The notes under the pieces: generated by a model
What the model was told of the DNA's origin: nothing
The model's input: the letters and a program-made list of their open reading frames with translations, nothing else
Database searches by the model: none
Origin: Arthrobacter sp.
Lineage (GTDB): Bacteria; Actinomycetota; Actinomycetes; Actinomycetales; Micrococcaceae
DNA length: 30,715 nt
Assembly (NCBI GenBank): GCA_030146405.1
Contig: JASLBS010000071.1
Span: 1-30,715 of the forward strand
Direction of reading: 5' to 3'
Part shown: positions 16,718-24,389 of the stretch, piece by piece
How the letters are laid out: every line of letters begins with the position of its first letter
Position numbering within the stretch: the first letter of the stretch is position 1
Translations under genes and position numbers: made by a program

Positions 16718-16869
16718 CTGTGCACACGGTGTGTACTAAGTTATCCACAGGTGTGCACAAGATTGTTGATGGTTCAGTGAAATACGCGGAATTCCGGGCC
16801 TGCCTTATCCACAGGTGTGGAATTACATGTGTGTAAGTTATCCCCCCTGTGGATAAAAGCTGTGGATAA
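16718..16869. other. Cluster of DnaA boxes in a convergent intergenic region
   Basis: Four perfect TTATCCACA boxes occur within 129 bp: plus strand at 16741-16749 and 16805-16813, minus strand at 16848-16856 and 16861-16869. A TTGTGCACA box (minus, 16752-16760) and weaker matches at 16718-16726, 16816-16824 and 16838-16846 add to the cluster. TTATCCACAGGTGTG is directly repeated at 16741 and 16805. The DNA between is visibly AT-richer than the surroundings. The region lies 3' of both crgA and the rhomboid gene, so it is not a promoter for either. A DnaA titration or reactivation site, or an auxiliary origin element, are possible roles; none is proven. Confidence 0.7.
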
Positions 16870-16871
16870 CC

Positions 16872-16905
16872 AGGAGGGGCCGGTACAGAAGTACCGGCCC
16901 CTCCT
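16872..16905. terminator. Hairpin terminator downstream of the rhomboid gene
   Basis: A perfect 15-bp stem (AGGAGGGGCCGGTAC) with an AGAA tetraloop lies 13 bases past the rhomboid stop. It also lies beyond the DnaA-box cluster as seen from crgA, so it could end transcripts from both sides. Confidence 0.75.
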
Positions 16906-16917
16906 CCTCCGGACGGC

Positions 16918-17790
16918 TCAGATCGGAAGGAGTGCCACTCCGAGCAGAGTGAGTACGCCGACGAGCACGACGACGCCCGCGAGTCCGAGCCACTGCAGAC
17001 GTGCCTGCCGCTCGCCCGCGGGTGCGTGGACGATCACGGCGGCGCACGCCGCTCCGGCCACGAATCCCCCGACATGGGCCTGCCAGGCGATCCCCGGGAG
17101 CACGAAGCCCAGCACCGCGTTGATCACGAGCAGCACCGCGATCTGCCGCACGTCCCCTCCCCGCTTCCGCTGCACGATCAGGAGTGCGCCGAACAGCCCG
17201 AAGACCGCACCGGACGCGCCGACCACGTACTGCAGGGGACTGCTCAGCAGCAGGACACCGACGGAACCGGCCACGGCGGAGATCAGATAGAGCGTGAGGA
17301 AGCGTGCCCGTCCCATGGCGGGCTCGAGGACCCTTCCCAGGATGTAGAGCGCGTACATGTTGAAGGCGATGTGCACGATCGAACTCTGGGAATGGAGGAA
17401 TGCCGCCGTCACCATGCGCCAGGGCTCGGCGGGGATGACCCCGCCCGCGCCGGCTGTGAACACCGGTGCGTAGGAGAAGGCGCGGGTCACGTCCGGCACC
17501 ACCTGCTGGAGCAGGAAGGCCAGCGCACAGAGTCCGATCAGGGTGTAGGTGACAAGGGGGGTGCCCCCGCGCGCGACGCCGCCGAAGATGTTCTTCTGGA
17601 CCGGTGCGTTGGCTGCCTGCTCCCGGACGCAGTCGACGCACTGGAATCCCACCGCGGCGGGCCGCTGGCACTCGGCACATGCCGGGCGGTTGCAGCGCTG
17701 ACAGCTCACATAGCTGACGCGGTCAGCATGCCGTGGGCACACCGGTGCCTGCTGACCGCCGGCGTCGGGCGCGGGGACACCGTAGGACAC
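16918..17790 (-). CDS. Rhomboid-family intramembrane serine protease with N-terminal zinc-binding motif
   Basis: 290 residues from GTG 17790, five bases after the cyclophilin stop; the frame upstream of this overlaps the cyclophilin gene and is not coding. Residues 18-54 hold a Cys/His-rich B-box-like module (C18, H21, C30, C33, C38, C41, C51, C54) likely to bind zinc. A rhomboid domain with about six membrane helices follows (about 79-290). It has the catalytic serine in GASGAVFG (S193), the partner histidine in AHVGG (H239), and the HSQSSIVHIAFNM helix. Family knowledge: rhomboids cleave transmembrane substrates within the bilayer. The substrate is unknown. Probably co-transcribed with ppiA. 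Confidence 0.92.
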   Translation of the reverse strand: MSYGVPAPDAGGQQAPVCPRHADRVSYVSCQRCNRPACAECQRPAAVGFQCVDCVREQAANAPVQKNIFGGVARGGTPLVTYTLIGLCALAFLLQQVVPDVTRAFSYAPVFTAGAGGVIPAEPWRMVTAAFLHSQSSIVHIAFNMYALYILGRVLEPAMGRARFLTLYLISAVAGSVGVLLLSSPLQYVVGASGAVFGLFGALLIVQRKRGGDVRQIAVLLVINAVLGFVLPGIAWQAHVGGFVAGAACAAVIVHAPAGERQARLQWLGLAGVVVLVGVLTLLGVALLPI

Positions 17791-17795
17791 CTCGG

Positions 17796-18338
17796 TTAGA
17801 GCTGTTCCACGGTGATGCTGTTGATCACGACGTCTTCGAGGGGCTTGTCGCGCATATCGGTGGCGATCGCGTTCAGGTTGTCGACCACCTTGCGTGACGC
17901 GGCGTCGGTGACGTCGCCGAAGATGGTGTGCTTTCCCTGCAGCCACGTGGTGGCCACCGACGTGATGAAGAACTGCGAACCGTTGGTGCCGCGTCCGCCC
18001 TGCAGACCTGCGTTGGCCATCGCGAGCTTGTAGGGCTCGTTGAAGTCGAGGTCGGGGTTGATCTCGTCGTCGAACTTGTAGCCCGGGCCGCCGACACCCT
18101 GGCCCAGTGGGTCCCCGCCCTGGATCATGAAGTCCTTGATGATCCGGTGGAAGATCGTGCCGTTGTACAGGGGAGCGTTGCTCTCCTCCCCGGTCTGGGG
18201 GTGGGTCCAGGCGATCTCGCCGGTCGCGAGGCCCACGAAGTTCTCGACCGTCTTCGGAGCATGGTTGCCGAAGAGGTTCACCTCGATGTCGCCCTGGTTG
18301 GTGGAAATGGTTGCTTTTGCGGTTGGAATAGCAGTCAT
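17796..18338 (-). CDS. ppiA: Peptidyl-prolyl cis-trans isomerase, cyclophilin type
   Basis: 180 residues from ATG 18338, with AAAGGATGGGG upstream. Single cyclophilin domain with the catalytic and substrate-binding signatures NGTIFHRIIKDFMIQGGDP, GTNGSQFFITS and GKHTIFGDV. There is no signal peptide, so the enzyme is cytoplasmic and assists folding around proline. The cyclophilin-rhomboid-crgA neighbourhood matches the PpiA locus of mycobacteria, which is the basis for the symbol; biochemical specificity cannot be read from sequence. Confidence 0.95.
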   Translation of the reverse strand: MTAIPTAKATISTNQGDIEVNLFGNHAPKTVENFVGLATGEIAWTHPQTGEESNAPLYNGTIFHRIIKDFMIQGGDPLGQGVGGPGYKFDDEINPDLDFNEPYKLAMANAGLQGGRGTNGSQFFITSVATTWLQGKHTIFGDVTDAASRKVVDNLNAIATDMRDKPLEDVVINSITVEQL

Positions 18339-18503
18339 TACCCCATCCTTTCACGCAGGCTCGGACAATGAGCCGGAGGAGTCCCGTTCCGCGCACAGTG
18401 AAACAGCCGCGAAAACAGATCTGTACTCCTCGGGTTGAATAGCACGCCCTGTCGATGCAACGTAGGCTGATCACAACGAGTAATCAGCCCCTGGAGGTTT
18501 TTT

Positions 18504-19613
18504 GTGAAGAAGAACGAACGCGTTACCCACGAACTCGAGGAAAGCGTCGTTGCTGGAGTATCAGCAGCACGGGACTGGGCATCGCCCCACGTCGATGCAG
18601 CCTACGGTTGGGCCAAGCCCCGCTGGGAGAAGGGCATCGAGACCGCCGGCCCGGCTCTGCAGGACACCGTCCGTAAAGCTGCCGAGGGGATCTCGGACGG
18701 GATCTCGGTGATCACCCCGAGGATCCAGGACAGCCTGGACAAGGTCGGCCCCCGCATCACCAGCGTGATCGATGAAACCACCCCGAGGATCCAGGGCACC
18801 CTGGACAAGGCCGCACCTGCGCTGAACTCGGCGAAGGGCAAGGTCGTGGACGATTACCTCCCCGCGCTGTCCACCAGGCTGGGAGAAGCAGCAGACACCG
18901 CTTCGCGCTCCCTCGCGTCCGTCAGCGTGCCACCCGTGGTGGAGAAGGCCGTCATCAAGGCCACCGGCGACAAGAAGGCCGTGAAGAACGCACAGAAGCG
19001 CCTTGCCGACGCCACCATGCAGGCCTCCAAGAACCTCAAGAAGACCACGTCGGACCGTCCCCGCAAAGGGTGGTTGATCTTCGGGATCATCGCCGCGGTG
19101 ATCGTCGCCGTAGGTGCCGCCTGGCGCGCATCGCAGCCTGTGGAAGATCCCTGGAAGACTCCCGCTCCGCTCAAGGCCACCCCGGCTCCCGTGTCGAGCG
19201 AGAAGTCCCAGGAAGCCAAGGAGGTTGTCGCCAATATCAAGGAGGCAGCCGAGCGCGCGGCAGCCGCATCGGACTCCACGACCGATGCGCAGTCGGAGCA
19301 GAAGACCGACGAGACCAAGAACAAGGCAGCTGAGGCCGCCAAGACGGTGGCCGACAAGGCCAAGGACACGACTGCGGGTGCCAAGGACAAGGTGTCCGAC
19401 GTCGTGGGTACCGCGACCGACAGCGCCGACGAGTCGAAGAGCAAGGCTGCGGAGGCCGCCAAGACGGCAGCCGACAAGGCCAAGGACAAGACCGAGACCG
19501 CGAAGCACGCCGCCAAGCCCTCGGACGCGCCTGCAGGCAACTCCTCTGACAAGACCGCTGGAAGCCCGTCCACCAAGCCCGGTGGCAACCCCTCGGACAA
19601 GCCGAAGGCATAA
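18504..19613 (+). CDS. Lys/Ala-rich single-span membrane protein, function unknown
   Basis: 369 residues from GTG 18504, with CTGGAGG seven bases upstream; divergent from ppiA. The N-terminal half (1-185) is predicted helical and contains a loosely repeated TPRIQ(D/G)(S/T)LDK pattern (71-80 and 93-102). One transmembrane helix covers about 189-207. The C-terminal part (about 208-369) is a low-complexity Ala/Lys/Asp/Thr tail. It includes two near-identical units, KAAEAAKTVADKAKD (274-288) and KAAEAAKTAADKAKD (314-328), 40 residues apart, reminiscent of LEA-type amphipathic repeats, and it ends in a Ser/Gly/Pro/Lys-rich stretch. I do not recognise a defined family. By composition it may interact with wall polymers, nucleic acid or membranes; this is inference only. 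Confidence 0.85.
   Translation: MKKNERVTHELEESVVAGVSAARDWASPHVDAAYGWAKPRWEKGIETAGPALQDTVRKAAEGISDGISVITPRIQDSLDKVGPRITSVIDETTPRIQGTLDKAAPALNSAKGKVVDDYLPALSTRLGEAADTASRSLASVSVPPVVEKAVIKATGDKKAVKNAQKRLADATMQASKNLKKTTSDRPRKGWLIFGIIAAVIVAVGAAWRASQPVEDPWKTPAPLKATPAPVSSEKSQEAKEVVANIKEAAERAAAASDSTTDAQSEQKTDETKNKAAEAAKTVADKAKDTTAGAKDKVSDVVGTATDSADESKSKAAEAAKTAADKAKDKTETAKHAAKPSDAPAGNSSDKTAGSPSTKPGGNPSDKPKA
19323..19490 (+). repeat. Two 48-bp direct repeats inside the Lys/Ala-rich membrane protein gene
   Basis: Copies at 19323-19370 and 19443-19490 differ at five positions by eye and lie 120 bp (40 codons) apart. They encode the KAAEAAKT-type units. The differences are partly synonymous, suggesting an older internal duplication kept at protein level. 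Confidence 0.75.
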
Positions 19614-19633
19614 CGCTTTCCCGTATCACCTCT

Positions 19634-19672
19634 GCAGAAGGACCCCCGGTCGCGCACCGGGGGTCCTTCTGC
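19634..19672. terminator. Hairpin terminator between convergent genes
   Basis: A 17-bp perfect stem (GCAGAAGGACCCCCGGT) with a CGCGC loop, between the Lys/Ala-rich protein gene (plus) and the EamA transporter (minus). Usable from both directions. Confidence 0.8.
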
Positions 19673-19689
19673 GTTCGTGTGCTTGCCGG

Positions 19690-20610
19690 TCAGTCGCCAC
19701 CGAGAGCCGGTGGCGGTGCCGTGCTGCCGTCCGCCACCAGCGGACGTCGGCGGATCCGCCGTCGTTGCTGGCCGCGCACCACGACCGCCAGACCGACGAG
19801 GATCAGGACCAGTCCGCCGTAGGTACCGGCCGGAAGGGTCTCGCCGAGGAACAGTGCCGCCAGGATCGCCGCACCGGGGATCTCCAACAGGATGATCATG
19901 GAGACCACGAGCGGACTCATGACCGCCAGCAGGTGGTTGAACACGGTGTGGCCCATGATCTGCGCCATCAGGGTCACGGCGAGGATACCGGCCCATGCCG
20001 CAGGGCTGAAGCCTACGATCGGCTGCCGGGTCAGGGCACACAGCAGCAGCAGGATCAGGGAGCATGCCCCGTAGCAGAGCGTCGTGTAGGTTCCCGTCGA
20101 CATCGTTCGTCGCGCCACCGCGCCCGTCATCTGATAGACGCCGGCCAGAGCACCGCCGGCGAGGGCGAGGAGGTCACCGATCAGCGCGTCCCGCGACAGG
20201 CTCAGATCGAATCCCGTGATGATGACGACGCCGAGGAAGGCGATCCCCAGTCCCACCACCACGGCTCGCTGGGGCTTCGACCCCAGGAGCGCATTGAACA
20301 GGGCGATCCAGGCGACCTGGAGGCAGACGAGCGCGGTGGCCACAGCAACGGAGGTGAGCTTGAGCGCCGTGATGAAACAGGCGAAGTGGAGGGCCAGGGC
20401 CACTGCAGCGAGGGCAAGGCGGCGGTAGTCCTTCCCGGTCAGGGCCGCGAACTCCGCCCGCTTGGACAGGACCGCAGGCCCTCCCATGAGCAGTGATCCG
20501 AGGAAGTTCCGCCAGAAGGCGATGGCGAGCACGGGAGCCGCTGTCGCCGCCATGATCGGTCCGGATGCGGACACCCCGACAACGCCCAGGATCGAGAGGA
20601 AGATGATCAC
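19690..20610 (-). CDS. EamA/DMT-superfamily transporter
   Basis: 306 residues from GTG 20610; the ribosome-binding site is weak (AAGG about 11 bases upstream). About ten hydrophobic helices are arranged as two EamA repeats (about 1-135 and 143-280). The first contains the FWRNFLGSLLMGGPAVL stretch and the second the VSMIILLEIPGAAILAALFLGE signature common to this superfamily. A basic tail (RRRIRRRPL) follows the last helix. Family knowledge: drug/metabolite transporters move small organic solutes, often as exporters. The substrate cannot be predicted here, and the neighbours give no hint. It appears monocistronic. Confidence 0.88.
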   Translation of the reverse strand: MIIFLSILGVVGVSASGPIMAATAAPVLAIAFWRNFLGSLLMGGPAVLSKRAEFAALTGKDYRRLALAAVALALHFACFITALKLTSVAVATALVCLQVAWIALFNALLGSKPQRAVVVGLGIAFLGVVIITGFDLSLSRDALIGDLLALAGGALAGVYQMTGAVARRTMSTGTYTTLCYGACSLILLLLCALTRQPIVGFSPAAWAGILAVTLMAQIMGHTVFNHLLAVMSPLVVSMIILLEIPGAAILAALFLGETLPAGTYGGLVLILVGLAVVVRGQQRRRIRRRPLVADGSTAPPPALGGD

Positions 20611-20647
20611 TCGGCAACCTTAGTGCACCGCCCGATCGGGCCTTAAC

Positions 20648-20682
20648 ACAGGAAGTCCCGGTCGATGACCGGGACTTCCTGT
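20648..20682 (-). terminator. Hairpin terminator after tRNA-Ala
   Basis: A 16-bp perfect stem around a GAT loop begins five bases after the 3' end of tRNA-Ala on the minus strand. The EamA gene starts beyond it, so the hairpin separates the two. Confidence 0.8.
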
Positions 20683-20686
20683 TCGG

Positions 20687-20759
20687 TGGAGGCACGGGGA
20701 CTCGAACCCCGAACCCCCTGCTTGCAAAGCAGGTGCGCTACCAATTGCGCCATGCCCCC
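20687..20759 (-). tRNA. tRNA-Ala (anticodon TGC)
   Basis: The minus strand gives a 73-nt cloverleaf. The acceptor is GGGGGCA/TGCCTCC with discriminator A. The D-arm begins GGCGCAATTGG. The anticodon stem CTGCT/AGCAG holds loop TTGCA with anticodon TGC. The T-arm is GGGGTTCGAGTCCCC. CCA is not encoded. Confidence 0.96.
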
Positions 20760-20775
20760 GAATCGGAACCTGTCC

Positions 20776-20781
20776 AGTATA
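20776..20781 (-). promoter_or_regulatory. Candidate -10 element for tRNA-Ala
   Basis: TATACT on the minus strand, 17 bases before the tRNA-Ala 5' end, close to the consensus TATAAT. No matching -35 is evident. It lies between the DLW-39-type gene and the tRNA, so the tRNA may have its own promoter. Confidence 0.4.
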
Positions 20782-20804
20782 CCTTCACCGGATGGTGCTT
20801 CTCG

Positions 20805-20921
20805 CTAAGCTATCGAGTCCGTTGCGTCGCTCCAGATCGACTTGCTCTTCTCGGAATCCTGCCACCGCTTGTACAGCAGAGCACTCGCTGCAGCCACTGC
20901 CGCGATGAGCAACTTCTTCAC
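20805..20921 (-). CDS. DLW-39-family small protein (38 residues)
   Basis: A 39-codon frame from GTG 20921 to TAG, preceded by AGGAGA six bases upstream. The peptide begins VKKLLIAAVAAASALLYKRW and ends with a charged segment (QDSEKSKSIWSDATDSIA). It matches my recollection of the short actinobacterial DLW-39 proteins encoded near gyrA and these tRNAs. The hydrophobic N-terminus suggests membrane association. The function is unknown. It sits between tRNA-Ile and tRNA-Ala on the same strand. A good ribosome-binding site and conserved location support it as a real gene despite its size. Confidence 0.85.
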   Translation of the reverse strand: MKKLLIAAVAAASALLYKRWQDSEKSKSIWSDATDSIA

Positions 20922-20959
20922 GCTGTTCTCCTCGCAACTGCCTGCCGGTGGTGGATCCG

Positions 20960-21033
20960 TGGGCGTACCAGGACTTGAACCTGGGACCTCTTCGTTATCA
21001 GCGAAGCGCTCTAACCGCCTGAGCTATACGCCC
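20960..21033 (-). tRNA. tRNA-Ile (anticodon GAT)
   Basis: A 74-nt cloverleaf on the minus strand: acceptor GGGCGTA/TACGCCC with discriminator A, anticodon stem CTTCG/CGAAG with loop CTGATAA (anticodon GAT), and T-arm CCAGGTTCAAGTCCTGG. CCA is not encoded. The tRNA-Ile/tRNA-Ala pair downstream of gyrA is an actinobacterial hallmark. Confidence 0.96.
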
Positions 21034-21058
21034 CGATACCTCTTCGGGCCGAGACACG

Positions 21059-21088
21059 ACTTTACCGTAGTGGCTCGGCTTTCTTCAA
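21059..21088 (-). promoter_or_regulatory. Candidate promoter for tRNA-Ile
   Basis: On the minus strand, TTGAAG (21083-21088) and TAAAGT (21059-21064) are spaced 18 bp apart and lie 26 bases before the tRNA-Ile 5' end. This resembles a housekeeping sigma-factor promoter. Confidence 0.45.
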
Positions 21089-21119
21089 ATCGCGGGGCAG
21101 CGCCGAAGAGGCCGGCACC

Positions 21120-21656
21120 TCAGTCGTCGGTCAGGGTCACTCCGATGCCGCCCACCAGGGTGGACGAGATGTTGTAGAGCACCGCCGAGAGCATGGCCAG
21201 GGCCGTCAGCAACACCACGTTGACCACCGCGATGATGGTGGCGAAGGAGAGCACCTGGGGCAACGAGGCCAGCTGGCGGAGATCGAACCCACCATTCTCC
21301 GACCCTGCGATCTCCCGCAGCAGTTCATTCACTCCGTCGAAGATTCCCGTCAGGTCCAGGACCGTCCAGATGACGAACGAGGCCACCACGGTGACGATCC
21401 CGAGTGCCACGGACAGAAGGAAGGACATCTTCAGGACCGACCATGGGTCCACCTTGCTGACGAGGAGTCGGGCCTTACGTGCCTTGGCCTTGGGAGCGGG
21501 TCGGACCAGCCCGGGACGCTGTCCCGGGCTGGGCGCCTGCCCTCCCGCTGATGCCGGTCGTTGGGCGGGACGGGCGGGAGCGTTCACGCGCGGAGTGGAC
21601 CCGGGCGTTCGCACTTGTGCACCCGAAGACCGCGGATTGGTGTTGCCCGAGCTCAC
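21120..21656 (-). CDS. DUF3566 domain membrane protein
   Basis: 178 residues from GTG 21656, which overlaps the gyrA stop (GTGA) and has GGAGG six bases upstream inside gyrA. Residues 1-60 are a disordered Pro/Ala/Ser/Arg-rich tail. The DUF3566 domain follows (about 62-175), with two transmembrane helices (about 79-100 and 137-165) around a loop containing SENGGFDLRQL. This is the usual actinobacterial gene after gyrA. The family function is undefined; co-translation with gyrA suggests a link to growth or chromosome functions, as inference only. Confidence 0.93.
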   Translation of the reverse strand: MSSGNTNPRSSGAQVRTPGSTPRVNAPARPAQRPASAGGQAPSPGQRPGLVRPAPKAKARKARLLVSKVDPWSVLKMSFLLSVALGIVTVVASFVIWTVLDLTGIFDGVNELLREIAGSENGGFDLRQLASLPQVLSFATIIAVVNVVLLTALAMLSAVLYNISSTLVGGIGVTLTDD

Positions 21657-24328
21657 TCGCTACCTCCGTGTTCCGGCGACCCAGCGTCAGGCTCAGTCGT
21701 TTCCTCTGTCGACAACCGTACTTCATCGGTTGTCGGGTTTGCAGGTTCCTCGACCGGCGTCACCGTGTCCATGACATCGACATCGGGGCTGGCTTCGGCG
21801 GGATCGTCGATCAGGCCCTCCTCCACGGCTACGCTCCGCTCACTGTTCCGGGCCACCGCGATGATGCGATCACTCTTGTCCGGCTTGGCGAAGATCACCC
21901 CCATGGTGTCGCGCCCCTTGGCAGGAACGCCGGCGACGGCTGAACGCACCACCTTGCCACCACCCATGACCACGAGGACCTCGTCCTCCTCCTGTACCAC
22001 GAGCGCGCCGATCAGGTCACCGCGTTCCTCGGCCAGTTTCGCCACCTTGATACCGAGGCCGCCACGGCCCTGCACGCGGTAGTCGTCCACCTTCGTGCGC
22101 TTGGCGAACCCTCCCTCGGTCACGATGAACACGTAGGAATCGTCGGTGACCACGCTCGCGGCCAGCAGTTCGTCATCCTCACGGAACTTCATACCCGTGA
22201 CGCCCGACGTGGCACGACCCATGGGACGCAGGGCGTCGTCGTCGGCCGTGAACCGGAGGGACTGCCCCTTCCGTGAGACCAGCATGATGTCGTCCTCACC
22301 GGAGACCAGCTGCGCGGACACCAGTTCGTCGTTGTCGCGGAGGTTGATCGCGATCACCCCGGCGGTGCGGTTGGTGTCGTAATCCTCGAGGCGGGTCTTC
22401 TTCACCAGTCCGCGCTTGGTAGCCAGCACCAGGTACGGCGATTGCTGGTAGTCGCGCAGATCGAGGACCTGCGCGATCGTCTCGTCGGGTTGGAAGGCCA
22501 ACAGGTTCGCCACGTGCTGACCCTTCGCATCACGGCCGGCCTCGATGAGCTCGTAGGCCTTGGCGCGGTAGACGCGTCCCAGGTTCGTGAAGAACAGCAG
22601 CCAGTGGTGCGTGGTGGTCACGAAGAAGTGCTCGACGACGTCGTCACCACGGAGCTGGGCACCCTTGATGCCCTTGCCGCCACGGGCCTGCTGGCGGTAG
22701 TTGTCGCTGCGCGTCCGTTTGACGTATCCACCGCGGGTGATGGTGACCACCATCTCCTCCTCGGGGATGAGGTCCTCCATGCTCATGTCGCCGTCGTAGC
22801 CCATGAGGATCTCCGTGCGGCGATCATCGCCGAACTTGGTGACGATGTCCCCGAGCTCGGTGCTCACGATCCCGCGCTGTACGTCCTCCGAGGCGAGGAT
22901 GCGGTTGAACTCGGTGATCATGGACTCCAGCTCCGAGTGGCGGTCCTGGATCTTCTGCCGCTCGAGGGCCGCCAGGCGCCGCAGCTGCATGTTGAGGATC
23001 GCCGTGGCCTGAAGCTCGTCGATGGACAGCAGCTCCATCAGCCCGTCCCGTGCCTGCTCCGTGGTGGACGACGCCCGGATCAGGGCGATCACCTCGTCCA
23101 GGGCGTCGAGGGCCTTGAGGAGTCCGCGGAGGATGTGAGCCTCCTCCTCGGCCTTCCGCAGCCTGTACCGGGTCCGGCGGACGATGACCTCGAGCTGGTG
23201 GGTCACCCAATGACGGATGAAGGCGTCGAGGCTGAGCGTACGGGGGACGTCGTCGACGATGGCCAGCATGTTCGCGCTGAAGTTGTCCTGCAGCTGCGTG
23301 TGCTTGTAGAGGTTGTTCAGCACCACCTTGGCCACGGCGTCGCGCTTGAGCACGATCACGAGGCGCTGACCCGTACGGCCCGAGGTCTCGTCACGCAGGT
23401 CGGCGATACCACTGACCCTGCCGTCCTTGACCAGTTCCGCGATCTTGATCGCGAGGTTGTCCGGGTTGGCCTGGTAGGGCAGTTCCGTGACCACGAGGCA
23501 GGTCCGGTTCTGGATCTCCTCGACGTTCACCACGGCGCGCATGGTGATCGATCCGCGGCCCGTGCGGTACGCGTCCTCGATGCCCTTGTGGCCGAGGATC
23601 TGGGCGCCGGTCGGGAAGTCCGGGCCCTTGATCCGAAGGATCAGCGCCTCGAGCAGCTCCTCCTTGGAGGCTCCGGGGTTCTCCAGGTACCACTGGACGC
23701 CGTCGGCCACCTCGCGGAGGTTGTGCGGCGGGATGTTCGTGGCCATACCCACGGCGATGCCGGAGGAACCGTTGACCAGGAGGTTCGGGAAGCGCGACGG
23801 CAGGATCGTCGGTTCCTGGTTCTTGCCGTCGTAGTTGTCCTGGAAGTCGACGGTACCCTCGTCGATGTCCCGCACCATCTCCATGGCGAGCGGTGCCATC
23901 TTCGTCTCGGTGTACCGGGGCGCGGCTGCGCCGTCGTTCCCCGGCGAGCCGAAGTTCCCCTGGCCGAGTGCGAGCGGGTACCGCATGGTCCAGTCCTGGA
24001 TCAGGCGTACCAGGGCGTCGTAGATCGCGGAGTCACCGTGCGGGTGGTACTGACCCATGACCTCGCCGACCACACGGGCACACTTGTTGAACGAGCGGTC
24101 CGGGCGGTAGCCGCCGTCGAACATCGCGTACAGCACGCGCCGGTGCACGGGCTTCAGGCCATCCCGTACGTCGGGGAGGGCACGGCCCACGATGACCGCC
24201 ATCGCGTAGTCGAGATAGGACCGCTGCATCTCCGTCTGCAGGTCCACCTGCTCGACGCGGTCCGTCAGGACCTCGCCCTCGATGGGCTCGTCCGGTCCGT
24301 TACCGTTGCCGGTGGTGTCGTCACTCAT
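21653..24328 (-). CDS. gyrA: DNA gyrase subunit A
   Basis: 891 residues from ATG 24328. The breakage-reunion domain carries catalytic Tyr139 in APRYTETKM. The quinolone-resistance-determining region HPHGDSAIYD has Ser100 and Asp104, the residues usual in susceptible enzymes. The C-terminal DNA-wrapping domain contains the GyrA box QARGGKG and the repeated beta-pinwheel blades. About 60 acidic residues form the tail. GyrA pairs with GyrB to introduce negative supercoils ahead of the fork. There is no intein. The upstream ribosome-binding site is weak, and a large inverted repeat lies in the leader (24390-24462). Its stop overlaps the DUF3566 start. Confidence 0.98.
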   Translation of the reverse strand: MSDDTTGNGNGPDEPIEGEVLTDRVEQVDLQTEMQRSYLDYAMAVIVGRALPDVRDGLKPVHRRVLYAMFDGGYRPDRSFNKCARVVGEVMGQYHPHGDSAIYDALVRLIQDWTMRYPLALGQGNFGSPGNDGAAAPRYTETKMAPLAMEMVRDIDEGTVDFQDNYDGKNQEPTILPSRFPNLLVNGSSGIAVGMATNIPPHNLREVADGVQWYLENPGASKEELLEALILRIKGPDFPTGAQILGHKGIEDAYRTGRGSITMRAVVNVEEIQNRTCLVVTELPYQANPDNLAIKIAELVKDGRVSGIADLRDETSGRTGQRLVIVLKRDAVAKVVLNNLYKHTQLQDNFSANMLAIVDDVPRTLSLDAFIRHWVTHQLEVIVRRTRYRLRKAEEEAHILRGLLKALDALDEVIALIRASSTTEQARDGLMELLSIDELQATAILNMQLRRLAALERQKIQDRHSELESMITEFNRILASEDVQRGIVSTELGDIVTKFGDDRRTEILMGYDGDMSMEDLIPEEEMVVTITRGGYVKRTRSDNYRQQARGGKGIKGAQLRGDDVVEHFFVTTTHHWLLFFTNLGRVYRAKAYELIEAGRDAKGQHVANLLAFQPDETIAQVLDLRDYQQSPYLVLATKRGLVKKTRLEDYDTNRTAGVIAINLRDNDELVSAQLVSGEDDIMLVSRKGQSLRFTADDDALRPMGRATSGVTGMKFREDDELLAASVVTDDSYVFIVTEGGFAKRTKVDDYRVQGRGGLGIKVAKLAEERGDLIGALVVQEEDEVLVVMGGGKVVRSAVAGVPAKGRDTMGVIFAKPDKSDRIIAVARNSERSVAVEEGLIDDPAEASPDVDVMDTVTPVEEPANPTTDEVRLSTEETTEPDAGSPEHGGSE

Positions 24329-24389
24329 GAATCAGTTCCGTTCGTGAAGTCGTGTGCTCGCGGTTGTCGCGCGGCCGAGCAACGGGTCT

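Noticed and set aside
21039..21111. 9-bp inverted repeat CCTCTTCGG/CCGAAGAGG between the DUF3566 gene and tRNA-Ile
   Set aside because: The arms are short with a loop of about 55 bases, so chance is likely; the candidate tRNA promoter explains the region better.
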